Positions 50,861 to 62,919 are shown, counted from the first letter of the stretch. The stretch is 64,000 nucleotides of DNA from Rotaria sordida (GCA_905250125.1 CAJNOL010000193.1:62001-126000); one strand, 5' to 3'. Numbers and translations: made by a program. The notes: a model not told the origin generated them from the sequence alone.

Positions 50861-51404
50861 TGAAATAAAGATTTCTTATCAATGTAATAAAGAATTCCAG
50901 TAGAACGATTTTCTGTTAAATTGCAACTTATTTTACTAATAGACTTTCCAAATATGTAATTATACGACTTCCAATGGATGTTGACATTTTAGAGTACACA
51001 CGTGATTTTTTTTCTCAAAGACCATGGTGTTAGTGGTAATGATCGCCATCAATGGATGTTTAAAATTAGACTTATAACATTTTATAACATATATTCCCTT
51101 TCAGAAACAGATTTTTCATTGGTTTAATTTGAATAAAAGTATTTAATATCTTTAGATTAAATAATTAGAATAAAGTTTGATAACTTCTGGTATATACGAG
51201 TTAATAATAAACAAGATAATTGCCATATTGTGAATTGTATTTTACATTCAAAAGAAAATCTTTTTCTGAATATCTGTAATCATTCAGTGTTATCTCAGTA
51301 TCGGTCCAATAGAAATCCTATCAGTGAAAGTAATTTCAAGGAAGAACGTATCGGACAAACATCATGCGAATGGTAGTAGATACAATAGTAAGAGCAACTT
51401 GCGA

Positions 51405-51510
51405 CCGGTGAGTAGAGCCGATCGGACCTGGGCCTGAAAATTTTGTTTTGATTTTGATCAGATTCGGATCCAAAAATTCTTGGACCCGATAGGCTCTACC
51501 GGTGAGACAT
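51405..51510. repeat. Short GC-richer hairpin
   Basis: CCGGTGAGTAGAGCC-ATCGG-CC is mirrored by GG-CCCGATAGGCTCTACCGG about 70 bases later. The GGACCCGAT-GGGCTCTA motif recurs at 60.13-60.31 kb inside a SHARK intron, so it is a small dispersed family. Confidence 0.6.
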
Positions 51511-52342
51511 TATAAGTAATTATTTTCGGAAATTTGTTGTTTATTTTGAAACAGTCGGGTCTAGGGTATGGGGTGTAGGTTCCTTCTTAACTCACAGTCA
51601 CATCCGCACCCACACCCTTGTTCAGTACTTTTGGTTTTTCTTAGTTCGTTTATATACACCGTTGCCGTTTGTGCAATAAAGCTAGTTCATTATCAATCCG
51701 CCGAGTTACCTGTAAAGCATGTAAATATAGTTTTGCGACAAAGATACAATGAATCTATAAATAGAACAAACTTTTTAATAAAAACGTACGATGGAAAAGT
51801 AATGGAACAAATGTCGGATCCTATTTCTCTTCGATAGAAAAGGGTGCTGAAAGAAAACTTTTTTTACTGAAAAATAAAACTTTTTCTCCTCTTGCGAATT
51901 GTATATAACTTATTTTTGTAACACATTCATAAACGAAACGATGCAACAGAAAAGAGAAGCACCCTTAGAAAAAAATCCTTACTTTTTCTACACAAGAATC
52001 GCGCAGAATGTCAATTCTTATATCTTTTTGATAAATAGGTTTCGAAAAGAATATTTTTTTTATCAGTTAATGTGAAATTTTCTCCTCTTTCGAACAATGT
52101 ATGCATGCTAAGTAAAAATGTGTTACATGTATCGTGATTTTCGAAACATTGTACGATACATTAAAGTGCGACACCTGTTCTCCAGCAAGACCACGACACA
52201 TTTTGTACGACACATGCGACACATTTTCTATTGGTTCTTTTGGAAAAGTATATTTCGAATTTTTTTCAATTTAATTCCATTTAATTATTCCTATTCTGAA
52301 AACTCAAGCAGGTCAGATCCTGGGATCTGTCCGATCTCTAGT

Positions 52343-52794
52343 TGGAGATGAAACTGCATCGAATCGTCTATACCAGATTTTTTTAAACAAGTGTTCTCAG
52401 AGTCTACCATCAAGTTTGTTAAACACAAACGATTGTTTAATGTAAAACTTTTATGATCTCAATTTTCAGGAATGCACTAGAATCATTAACTGAAAATCTA
52501 TAAATTCTGTAAGTCCGATGTTGTCAGCTTTAGCCAATCATGAGTTATACACATTTTACTGCATGTTATCGGTAGATTTTTCATAAAAAATTGACTTTTT
52601 TTCTTATTTTTTAACGAAAAATCCACCACATAAACTTATTCAAAAGCCTGAAGTTTTTGAAAAAATTTGGCAAGAGACTCTGAGAAAACTTATTAGAAAA
52701 ATATGATATAGACTATTCGATGCAGTTTCATCTCCTCTTTTAAACGGTGAAAACTGAACCTCTCTATCTAGTTTCTATCAAAACTTATTAAAAA
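52343..52794. mobile_element. Family K hairpin element
   Basis: Left arm GGAGATGAAACTGCATCGAAT-GTCTATA (52344-) and right arm (to about 52794, reversed) share this block and CTCAGAGTCT. The right arm extends about 50 bases further out with TTTTGATAGAAACTAGATAG, found again at 35.2 and 56.6 kb; the left arm lacks it. It abuts the piggyBac remnant and may have inserted into it. Confidence 0.7.
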
Positions 52795-52814
52795 AATATC
52801 TACACTTTTTCTTT

Positions 52815-53723
52815 TTTGAACTGGGTATTAGTACATGTGGAACTATTAGAAAAGATAGATAAGGTTTACCTGAACTTGAAGTTAAAATTGGAAAAAGTCA
52901 AGAAATTTATAAAAATATGGATAACATGTTGACTTTGAAGTAGGATAATAGACGAGAAAGTTATGATGTTATCAACCATTCATGAATCTCAAATGAAATA
53001 TTTCGATAGAACTAATACAAAAGTTCAAAAACCAGTTTCAGTAATCGATTATAATTCTAATATTCATGTGATCAATAACACTGATATGCAAGTTAACTTA
53101 GTCGGATGTTTAAGAAAATATATAAAATGGTACAGAAAATTGGTTTTTCGTATGCTTGATTCAATTCATATTTGCTTTATAAAATCAATACTGGAAAAAA
53201 AATTTGATTTACGGTTTATCGTTTACAACTTATACGTGAAATATTAGAAATTTATAGTATTCCGAAACCTACAACAGATCGTCCTGCACTGACTTATCAA
53301 CCAACTAGACTTACTGCTAAACATTTTCCATCTCTTGTGCCTCAAACAATGCATAGAAAAGCTCCTCAGAAAATCTATATTGTTTGTGCACACGCCAGTC
53401 GAAGACTTCGGAAGAGGACTGATTCACGCTATATGTGTAAAGATTGTGATGTAGGTCTTTGTGTTGTTAATTGTTTTAAAGAATTTCATACTTTATTACA
53501 TTTTTAGTTCTTTTGTCTTGACTTCGCTTCTCATTTATTATTGAATTTGTTGGTTATTTTTCTTGGATATGTGTTTTGTTTCTCTTGTGCCAGGATAAAT
53601 ACTGTGCGTCTTTTGAACTACGTCTGGAGGAGAAAATTATATAAATAGTTTTCAACTATATTTGATTTTGTAGGCGAAAATTAAGTTTTTTTTTTCTGTA
53701 AAAAAAAGTCAGTTCTCAAAGGG
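52815..53723 (+). mobile_element. piggyBac transposon remnant: 3' part of transposase and right end
   Basis: Conceptual reading gives the C-terminal part of a piggyBac (DDE_Tnp_1_7) transposase. STCGTIRKDR and LPEL are followed by NMLTLK, then MLSTIHES, PVSVIDYNSNI, LRKYIKWYRKLVFRMLDS, and finally the cysteine-rich tail SRYMCKDCDVGLCVVNCFKEFHT (about 53425-53505). At least two stops before 52.96 kb and one frame shift near 53.2 kb interrupt it, and the N-terminal half is missing. The right end is visible: CTCAAAGGG closes at 53723 (reverse CCCTTTGAGAAC) followed by TTAT, a decayed TTAA. It is dead and sits about 480 bases upstream of the SHARK start. Confidence 0.85.
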
Positions 53724-54199
53724 TTATTGACGTAAAGACATTTACGCACAAACTAAATATGTATCACGTATTATATCTCATTACAAGCTTTGTATTGTAT
53801 TTCTCTATTGCACAATACTATAAAAGTAAATATATAATGATTGTATATGTACTAAATATCCGTTTTTTCCCCCTTATTTGATAATAACAGGGGGACATCT
53901 ACCTTTGGCAGGTGTATATTATATGTAATTTAATGCAAGGCCAATCGCTCTGTTTTTTCTTCATATTCATTGCTTTCGAATTATTTTTGATTCAACGTAT
54001 TAACATACAAAGTCATGTCGGACATTCTTCGGTCGTAACTTAGACATGTAAATTAATCTACTTAAATATGAGTCGCAAAAATTATATAATGAATTTTAAG
54101 TATGATTATTTTGTATCATATAACCTTATTTATAATAATAAATTTCAAATAAAAATTATCGAAATTTCTATTTTCTAGATAAATTAATTTTTATTTCAT

Positions 54200-57100
54200 A
54201 TGGCAACAAAAAAAACTCCGGAACCTTTAAATAAATGTAAAGATAAATTTCAACACACAAAAAACAACATTTCTGTCTTTTTTTTTTTTTTTTTTTAAAT
54301 TAAGTAAGTCATTCTAATAGCAAAAATGATCATGAACATAGTCATCAATCAACCCATGATCAAAGTCAAATAAATTGTTTTTTTAAAGCATGTGATCGTG
54401 AAGCAAGTGAAAAATTATTACGTGATGCATATACAAATTGTAAATAAAAACAAAAAATATTGAATTTTGTTTTTTTTTATTGTAAATTTTTATTTTATTT
54501 AGATAAACAAAAAAATGGTATTTATATGTTACGTCAATCGGATCGAGATGAAAGTAAATTTATTTTATCATTAATTAAAGATGGACGATGTTTTCATTAT
54601 CGTACACATCATATGGGAAATGGAACATTTCTTGATGAAAAAACTGAGAAAATCTTTAATTGTAAATTTTTATTTTTTTTTTTGTTAATTTAATTATGAA
54701 AATTAACTTCTTTTTTTTTTGTTTTATATTTAGCATTAGACGAATTACTTGAATATTATCAAACAGATGGTGTACGTCATTTACGTTGTCCATTGACAAT
54801 ATCTTTACGCGGTCATTCATTGCCAGCATTTGCACAACGACATAGTACAACAACTGTTCTTCATCAAGCAGCTACTAAAGGTCAACGAGACGTTATTCTA
54901 TCAATTCTTAATGATTCAAATTCTCCGGATATTCATTCAAAAAATGAAGAAGGTTTAAATGAAAAAAAATAAATAAATTTTATTTTAAAAAAAAGTTTTA
55001 AATTTCTTTTATTCAAAAGGAAATACACCATTACATGAAGCATGTTTTTTTGGACGAGATGATGCTGTTAAAGTATTATTACAAGCTGGTGCTAATTGGA
55101 AATTTGTAAATAGACTTGGATGGACATCATTACATGTAAAAGAAATATTTTGTTATTATATAAATTAATGAAAAATTTCTTTCTTTATAGCAAGCAGCTT
55201 TAGGAAATAGTCCAACTGTTGTTGATTTACTTTTTAGTTGTGCTCATGCAGATATGGATGTACGAAATCCATTCAATTTATATGCACCAATTCATTGTGC
55301 TGCTGCATGTAATAGTCTTGAGACTATAACAGTAATTCGATCGATAAGATGTATTTAATAACGATAAATATTTTCGTCTATAGACTTTAATTACACACGA
55401 TTCACCATTACGACCATTGACAGAAAATGGAGAAACACCGTATGATTTAGCTATTAAACATAATGGAAATGAATGTGCTGAAAAACTAGGTTAAATTTGA
55501 TTGATTTTTATTAAAGAGTTAAAATACAAGTTTTCTAATTATAGCGGCTGTTCGATCAAAACCTGCTGTATCTCGTCGTTCAAGTTATTATCATGGTTCA
55601 TTAACGAATAATGTATGTGAAATTATTATTTTATTGTATGAACTTGTCAGCAAAGTCCTTTTGGAATTAAAATGTGGATCTCATATGTACTCTTTAGTCC
55701 CATTATACGAATACAAAATATGTTAATCAGAGAACATGCCTCCGTGATTCGCTCTACTTGTCTTCATATAATTTCTCCATGTGTAGGAGATCACTATAGT
55801 AGTATAACCTTCAAACGATTCCTGGTCATATTTAGATTTAATTGAGATAGTGACTTTTTGAAGTTCAGGTTTCAAAAACAATCATACATGGGAATTTTGA
55901 CTAGAAACTTTATATCTCAATTAGACTATATCATGTATAACATTTCATTGATTTTGAATATTGCATTGTCAAGATATGGATTTCTCAACATATCTACGCT
56001 TTCCTTTAAGTGTTATGTAGTGTCCTACCATCAGACCGAGTACTCGGTCCAAAGCTCGGATCTAGATGCAAACTCTCTAGACCAATTTGAATACCGGATA
56101 TGAACTCGTACCCAGATCTAACCCAGCAATTAATAAGATCTCGATGTTTCAAAATATTTTTACTTTTTCAAACTGCTAATCTATATAAAAGTATAGGAGT
56201 GAAAATCAATTCGATAATGAAAATTCATCTAAAGTTGCTGATGAACCATATGACGAAGTAACTGAATATACGGAGAGAAAAATGAATTATCGAGATGAAA
56301 AAAGCATGAATGTATTTATCCATAGTAATGACGTTTGGCAACAGCAACGCATTCTATTCTAACATGATCAGATATAAGCAAACGTATACTTAATGAAATT
56401 AATTGAGTTTTAAAAGCAGAAAGACATCAAGTGAATTTTGAATCACTTACTTTTTCGTAGAATTTGAGATGATTTCGTTTTTTTGTTGCTGTTTATGAAA
56501 GAAATTTCAGTCAGATATAGAGTACAGCTGCAAAAAGTCGTACCCATGCAGGACACTAGTGCCCATTGAAAAAAAGGGTATATAGGAGCTTTTAAATAAC
56601 TTTTGATAGAAATAAGATGGAGAGCTGCAGCGTTTCAACTTTAGAAAGAAGAAATAAAGACGCATCGAATCGTATATTACAAGGTTTTTCGAGCTGGGTT
56701 TTTTAACGGGTTTTCGATCGATCTTTTTTGACAACTAATCTACCCTGTGCGGTGACTATAATGAATTTTTTATTGTCATCCCCTTGCTATGAGGAGAAAG
56801 CCGCAAAACTTCAACTTCGTGATTTCTATCACATAAGTTGTTTTGTATCGATAATTTTGATATGAATAACTCGTTAATTTCATCATTTCACTTAGTGTTC
56901 ATAAAAGATATTCCAAAGAAACATTCAAAGTTCAAAATTATCATAGGAATTTTTTTTTCAAAAGCAACCAATCTTTTAGAGATCTTGCCAGCAGCAATAA
57001 GCTCTTACCAATAGTTTTAAACATCTAAATCATTTCGAAATCATCTATCTTGCTTCGATTGTAAGTACCATTTTTGGCTGTATCTGATTGTGATAAAGAA

Positions 57101-60100
57101 TAAGTCTCTAAAGACAAAAAAAAGATACGATTTCATAATGATATTTATCGATTCTAATGCAAACTTGTTGTTTTCGACAAATAAGAAAAACTTCATGCCT
57201 TTTTTTAACATAAACATTTTCTCATAGATTCTCTTTTACTTCTATTAAAATTCAAATTGAATAAATCTGACTATAAAAAAAAACCGATGTTTATTTTAGC
57301 AAATGCGAGCATTATTAAATTATTTCAAAAAACATGATGGTTATTTTTTTGTTCGACAAAGTTCATCTGTTCAAGATGATTATGCAATATCAATTATTTG
57401 GCAAAATCGACTTATTCATGAAAAACTTCATAAAAAAGTATTCTTTACTTAATTTTAACAAACAAAGATTTTTTGTTTTTTCTTTTCTTTAATTAAATTA
57501 GAATTCTAATTCATATTATTATGAAAATCGTCTTCATTATCATGATAGTCTTGAACATGCTATTGATTATTTTATGAAAGTATATAAAGGTGTAGTGAAA
57601 CCATTGAGTCCAGGTAAAGATATCGTTAAAAACAAAAATAAAATATTTTGAATTATTATTTTTTATACAGAAGTAGCAAAAGCAGCCTACACAAATGAAT
57701 TCTCACCTTTACCATCTCAACGATCATTTTCATCAAGCTCTAAAAGTCTTAAATTATCTAACCATGTTCTACATGAACCATCTAGCTCCGATCTTATGGG
57801 AACTTCCGGTTATTTTTTATTTTTACGTCCATTAAATAAGTATATAAATTGGTTTTTTTTTTCTCAAATAGAAGTTAATCCATTTAATACAGGACGTTCA
57901 CAAAATGTACATAATAAACAAAAAATGCTTTCAACAATTGGTAATTTATCAAGAAAATTCGATGATTTCATATTTATATATATATATTTTTTTTTTGTTT
58001 CGTTAGAGAAAAGACTTGTTAATCCACTTGTAAATAAAAGAGTGGTTATTATTCGTGAAGAACAATTAACAGTTACTAAATTATTAGGTGAAGGTAATTT
58101 TGGAAAAGTTTTTGCCGGAGAATATCGAGAAGAACATGGACAAACTGTAAGTTTATTATGTTACGAAAAAATTTAGTCGATAGGTTGTTTTTGTTTTTTA
58201 TTGTTATTATTAATATTTAGGTACCTGTTGCTATTAAAGCATTAAAAGCAACAATGGATGCAAAAGCTCGAGAAGAAATGAAAAAAGAAGCTTTTGTTAT
58301 GAAAGAATTATCACATCCATGTATTGTTCGACTTTATGGTGTATGTCAATCGAGAAAAATGAACAGCACAATGATGGTATAAATGATTTGCTTTACAAAT
58401 ATATTCTCATATTGAATGGCTTAATTAAAAGCTTCATATTTTCGTTCAGATTTATTGTTACATCTACATCAAAAACCAAAAAAAAACCATACTCGCCCAT
58501 GGGCTATTTGTTCAAGCAAACTAACATTCTGCGTACTAACAATAAAATTTAAGCTTTTGTGTGTTTTGATATTTTCTTTATTTTTTTTATATTTATTTAT
58601 TTAACATCTATTAGGTTCAAGAACTTTTGTTAATGGGATCATTATTGGATTATTTAAAAACACATGTAAAAAATTCAATACGTTCATTATTTGGTCTATG
58701 GATAACACAAATTATACATGGAATGGCTTATATGGAACGAAAACGTTTTGTTCATCGAGATCTTGCTGCAAGAAATATTTTAATGCAATCTCATTCACGA
58801 GTAATTAGAAAAAAAAAAGACAACAAATAAATAAAATCATTACTGTTTTTTTTTAGTAAAATTGAAATATTTTATAAATTTTTAGATAAAAATATCTGAT
58901 TTTGGTTTATCACGTAGTGTTGATTCAAATGATTATTATGTTCAACATAGTGATACACCAATACCAATTGCATGGTAAGAAAATAACAATGATCTCTATA
59001 GATGAAATAAAACGTTCAAATTATTCTTAGTTTTGTTTTTCTACGAAATTAGTTAATGTTTTACTCATCAAAAAAGATGAAATTTTTCTGAATATTTAAA
59101 TTTCTAATGAGAAAAAATATTAATATATATTTTCAAAATCTATTTTCTCTGAATACAAGAAAAGGATATTTAAATGAAATTGATTTATTAGAAAATCTTT
59201 ATGATTTAAGGTATGCACCAGAATCACTTTTTCGCTATAAATTTACAAGTAAAAGTGATGTTTGGTCATTTGGTGTTACGATGTGGGAAATCTATTCATT
59301 CGGTCAATATCCTTATGGATCAATGCCTACTGAAGAGGTTTGTATATTGTTTTCATGAAATTTAAAATTGTTAAAAATATCTATTATCAAATTGAATATT
59401 GGAATTTGTTTGAGAGAAAGAAATTTCAAAAGCTTTCATTGACACACTAGTTAAGCTTCCTTTCTTCTCTCCCTCAAAAAAAAAAAAGGTAATTTTCGTC
59501 AAAATTATCGAAATTAAAATAAATGCATAGGAAGATAGCCCGAGGTCTGATCTTTCATAAACGATATGTTTTTTTTTTATTTGGCACCTCGTTTTTTCTC
59601 AGAACTTTTTAATGATTTCTGTCATCACCTACTTGGAAACATATGAGGTTTTCAGAAAAAACATGAAATGTTTTTCATTTTTTTTTTGTTAGTATCTTCT
59701 TGATTGCGTATCCAAGAATTCTTGAACAAGTTTCATTGTAGTCAATTGTTTTTCTTTTGTTCAAAAGAGCATGACAGAGTCCTTTTCTTGAATTAAACTT
59801 TGTTACTATTATAAAAAAGAGTACTTTTATAATTAGAGCACCACTTTTCGAGACACTGAACTTTTCTCCGCTTAAAAAGTAAGAATTTAAAAAGAGGACT
59901 CTGCCATGTGTGAGATCTTAATCATATCTCCGTACTTTATTTCTATAACTAATTTTATCTTTTTGTTTGTTGAGTATCTCGTGAAAAAGTCATGGTATAG
60001 GACTGAAAGTTTTATCATAGCTTCTCCACTACAGCCCCAACGTATCCTGAAAACTTCATGTGATTTGAATGTTCCTGATCCAAGATTGGCTTTTGAGAGG

Positions 60101-61356
60101 GTAGGAATAAAGCCAGTCGGATTTGTCTCGGGCTAAGACTCGGTAGGACCCAGGTCCAAAAACTTTGGATCGAATGGGCTTAACCTCACACATTTCGCAG
60201 ACGAGTCATCTAAGATCCAATTAGAACATTTCATTGAAAGTACCAAAGTACGGTATGATCGGGTCCGGGTCCGAAAACTTTGCACCCTATGGGCTCTAGC
60301 CGGGAGGCCTTAATTCTCTTTCAAAGAATTCATGGAGAATTCTTGTATATTTGCAAATGACTGCTCAGGCGCTCACTGATGACTTTCTAGGAATTTCTTG
60401 GGAATTCACAATGAGAATCATGGCTATTGTGAGCAGTCCTATATGATATCATTTACTATTCTATTCACGATAATTTCAATGAAGTGTCCCAATCGAAATT
60501 GGATAAACGCCCCGAAGATGCAAGATATTTTTTCCGACTCTTTGTATTTGATGGCTAGCGTACCTTATACATTTCTCAGATGGCTAGAGCTGCTCATCGG
60601 ATCCAAGACCAACTTGAACGGACTCTAGTGAGAGAAGAGAAATGACCTTTTCTTTGGTCCCTTCATGAATAGAAAAATATAATTTGTATTCTTAAAAATC
60701 CACCTATCATTGCAATTACTTTTGGGATTAATCTGAATAAAAAAAAATACACGGTCTTTATTTTTCAAATAATATTTACCATCAAAGTTGTCGTTGCAGT
60801 CAATCTAAATAGACAAAAAATAGAATTGATTTTCTTAAGCTGATAATAACCATTGAAGTTAACATAAAGATAAATCTACTTGAAAAAAAGAACACAATTT
60901 ATTTCGTTAACTTACTTCTTATTTGAAGATGTAGGCCAATTCGAAATAAACAAGTTATGTACTCCTTCATAAATTCCTTAGATAAGGAGTTTCTGTCTTT
61001 ATTCAAATTCTCTGAAAATCAGGCACTCCATACAGATTTCCCAAAGAGTCTCTATAGAGATTAGTTCGATGACTCTTGAAGAGAGACTCACCAGAGATTC
61101 TGCAAGTAGCAGTCTACTATGAACATTACCTTTCTTAAGAAAATTCGAAACTTTTTAGATCACTCAATTCATTGAGGCTAATGGTCGTCTTCAACGTCCA
61201 CCTGGTTGCAGTTCTTCTACATATGAGATTATGCTTCGATGTTGGGTACATGAACCACATGATCGTCCATCATTTCCAGATTTACTTAAAATTTTAGCCA
61301 ATCGTTCAGAATTTATTTCAGCTATTCAACATTTTCAAGCATTATCAAAATATTAA
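54200..61356 (+). CDS. SHARK-type tyrosine kinase (SH2-ankyrin-SH2-kinase)
   Basis: Eighteen exons give 777 aa: 54200-54236, 54305-54439, 54503-54661, 54734-54952, 55020-55135, 55191-55331, 55384-55489, 55545-55612, 57300-57437, 57502-57613, 57671-57808, 57872-57940, 58007-58146, 58221-58376, 58615-58800, 58886-58974, 59211-59337, 61159-61356. The N-terminal SH2 (about 35-120) keeps the phosphotyrosine arginine in YMLRQS. Ankyrin repeats (about 135-310) include [21 protein letters not shown] and [10 protein letters not shown] second SH2 (about 318-405) starts YYHGSL and has YFFVRQSS. In the kinase, the glycine loop is GEGNFGKV (507-514), the lysine AIK at 532, HRDLAARN at 625-632, DFG at 645-647 and WYAPES at 670-675, with a YY pair in the activation loop. 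This order is that of Drosophila Shark and Hydra HTK16, a cytoplasmic kinase class absent from vertebrates. In flies it acts downstream of the Draper engulfment receptor and in dorsal closure. Confidence 0.93.
55613..57299 (+). other. 1.7 kb SHARK intron with repeats
   Basis: Splits the second SH2 domain after GSLTNN. It holds a family K arm (56.60-56.69 kb) and a coding-looking stretch at about 56.19-56.36 kb that I cannot identify. The rest shows no pattern. Confidence 0.6.
56595..56690. repeat. Family K arm in a SHARK intron
   Basis: TTTTGATAGAAATAAGATGG, AGAGCTGCAGC, TTTAGAAAGAAGAAATAAAGACGC and ATCGAATCGTATATTACAAGG match the arms at 35.2 kb (same strand) and 52.7 kb (opposite strand). 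The identity to 35.2 kb is around 80 percent by eye. Confidence 0.65.
59338..61158 (+). other. 1.8 kb SHARK intron with GC-richer repeats
   Basis: Lies within the kinase C-lobe. At 60.13-60.31 kb are two divergent copies of a motif like GGGTCCGGGTCCGAAAACTTTG followed by ATGGGCTCTAG, related to the hairpin at 51.4 kb. Two short hairpin-like pairs occur near 60.34-60.44 kb. No coding pattern. Confidence 0.55.
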
Positions 61357-61585
61357 TAAACAAATTCCAAAAAAAAAAAAAGACAACACACATTTTTATA
61401 CATATCATTTATTAATTTATTTAATTACGTCAAAAAAAAAGGAGAAAAACAAAGTCACACAAATATATAAACTCTATTAGTTGATAATAAATAGGAAGAA
61501 TACAAAAACAAACACCACTAACTTTAATAGTTCTTTTGTATTAATAATGAAATCAACTAGAGAAAAAAAAAACATTGTTTTTCTT

Positions 61586-62799
61586 CTAAACGCCATTTGC
61601 TGATATGCGTTTATCGTTATCACGTTTAGCATTAAGAATAGTAGTTTTCATACGAGTTAAATCACGTTTTCCTTTTGATAATTGTGTACCTTGACTAAGT
61701 TCAACAAAACGTAATACTTTAGACCAATCACATGAATTTTTATCACTTTTTTCTAATGATGTTGTACGTAAAGCATCTTCTGCATTTTTCATTGTTAATC
61801 GATTTTGTTCCATATGTGATTTTCGTTCTCGATACCAACGTTCAAGATCACCTTTAGCTTGTTGTCGTAATGCTTCAATTTTTTGTTTTTCTTCAACATC
61901 TTTATCAGCTATTTCTCGTTGACGACGATTATTAAATGCTTCTAATGCTGATAATTTTTCTTGTGAAGATATCCCTGTTGTAAATGTATTTGTATCAATT
62001 GGTGTTGGTGTTGGTACAGGTTGTGAAAACATATCATATGATGATGTCGTTTCTTCTTCAGTGGAAGAAAAAAAAAACTTAAATAGGAAAAAAAAGTTTT
62101 TTTAAGATAAAAACCTGATTGAAGTGTTGTTGTATCATTATAAAGATCATCATTTGTTGGTGATGGAAGATTATTTGTAACATTATCAAAAACATCATTT
62201 GTTGTTGATGAAAGATTATTTGTAGGAACATCAAGAAAGTCATTTGTTGTTGATGGAAAATTATTTGTAGGAACATCAAGAAAATCATTTGTTGTTGACG
62301 AAAGATNNNNNNNNNNTAGGAACATCAAGAAAATCATTTGTTGTTGACGAAAGATTATTTGTATCATTATAAAAAATATCATTCGTTGCTGATGGAAGAT
62401 TATTTGTAGCATATGAATCTAATTCATTGGTATTCAATTGATTTGTCAACATACCGTCATCGAACGATGTTAGTTGCGATGCTGAATCTAAATTAGTTAA
62501 AGTTTTCTCACTTAATATAGTAGTTTCTGATGTTGGTGCATTATTAAAATTCTAGATGAATATTGAACAAAAAAAAAACAAATTATTACTATGATGAAAA
62601 GCTTCTTGTTCATACATACATCATCAAGAACCCAAGAATCTTCTGGTGGATTATTACTGAAAGTATCGATTGGTGCTGTATTTATTACATTGGTAGTATT
62701 TCCAGCTCCGAAAAAATCATCCTCCGGTATATTTGTATTTTGTGATCCTGATACTTGCGTTTCTGCCAAAGGTTGGGTGAATAGATCGAAATCATCCAT
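61586..62799 (-). CDS. Clathrin light chain, with an N-terminal tandem repeat
   Basis: Three exons (62799-62620, 62551-62115, 62055-61586). The start MDDFDLFTQPL is acidic and DF-rich. Exon 2 carries 15-residue repeats of the type TNNLSSTTNDFLDVP, about seven visible copies, with a 10-N gap inside. Exon 3 holds the heavy-chain-binding helix (EKLSALEAFNNRRQREIADKD ... LERWYRERKSHMEQ) and the C-terminal region CDWSKVLRFVEL with SKGKRDLTRMKTTIL, both matching animal light chains. The protein stiffens and regulates the clathrin lattice through the heavy chain. Total length cannot be given because of the gap; about 360 aa are visible, longer than the usual 210-250 because of the repeat. It converges on SHARK with 229 bases between stops. 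Confidence 0.92.
62135..62410 (-). repeat. 45-base tandem repeat within the clathrin light chain gene
   Basis: Units read, on the coding strand, as ACAAATAAT-TTTC-TCAACAACAAATGAT then a variable TTTCTTGATGTTCCT block. Units next to the gap are almost identical; the outer ones have drifted (FYND, FDNV, LYND in place of FLDV). Confidence 0.85.
62307..62316. other. Assembly gap (10 N)
   Basis: Ten Ns lie inside the tandem repeat. Flanking repeat phase requires 6 plus a multiple of 45 bases here, so ten is a placeholder and the copy number is unknown. Confidence 0.97.
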
Positions 62800-62919
62800 T
62801 TTTTTTTGGTTTATTTTAATAAGTGCTTTTTTGTAATATTCACTAAATTTGTCTCACCCCTTTTCTTCGTCTTCACATCCAATGTGTCTGTTTTTATCAT
62901 TTTACATTACTTATCTTTT

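Larger units (their letters stand above)
46066..54199. other. 8 kb repeat-rich intergenic region
   Basis: Between the divergent PPP1R3-type and SHARK genes. It holds a family A arm, weak inverted ends at 48.98-49.47 kb, the 1.1 kb long hairpin, a short GC-richer hairpin, a family K element and a piggyBac relic, each listed separately. The remainder is AT-rich with no coding pattern. Confidence 0.55.

Noticed and set aside
51568-51837. 89-codon plus-strand open frame with a His/Pro repeat.
   Set aside because: No homologous domain; it begins in a CACCC-rich stretch within a repeat-rich intergenic region.
61942-62412. 156-codon minus-strand frame reading MIFLMFLQIIFHQQQ-type repeats.
   Set aside because: It is an out-of-frame reading of the clathrin light chain tandem repeat, passing through the N gap.
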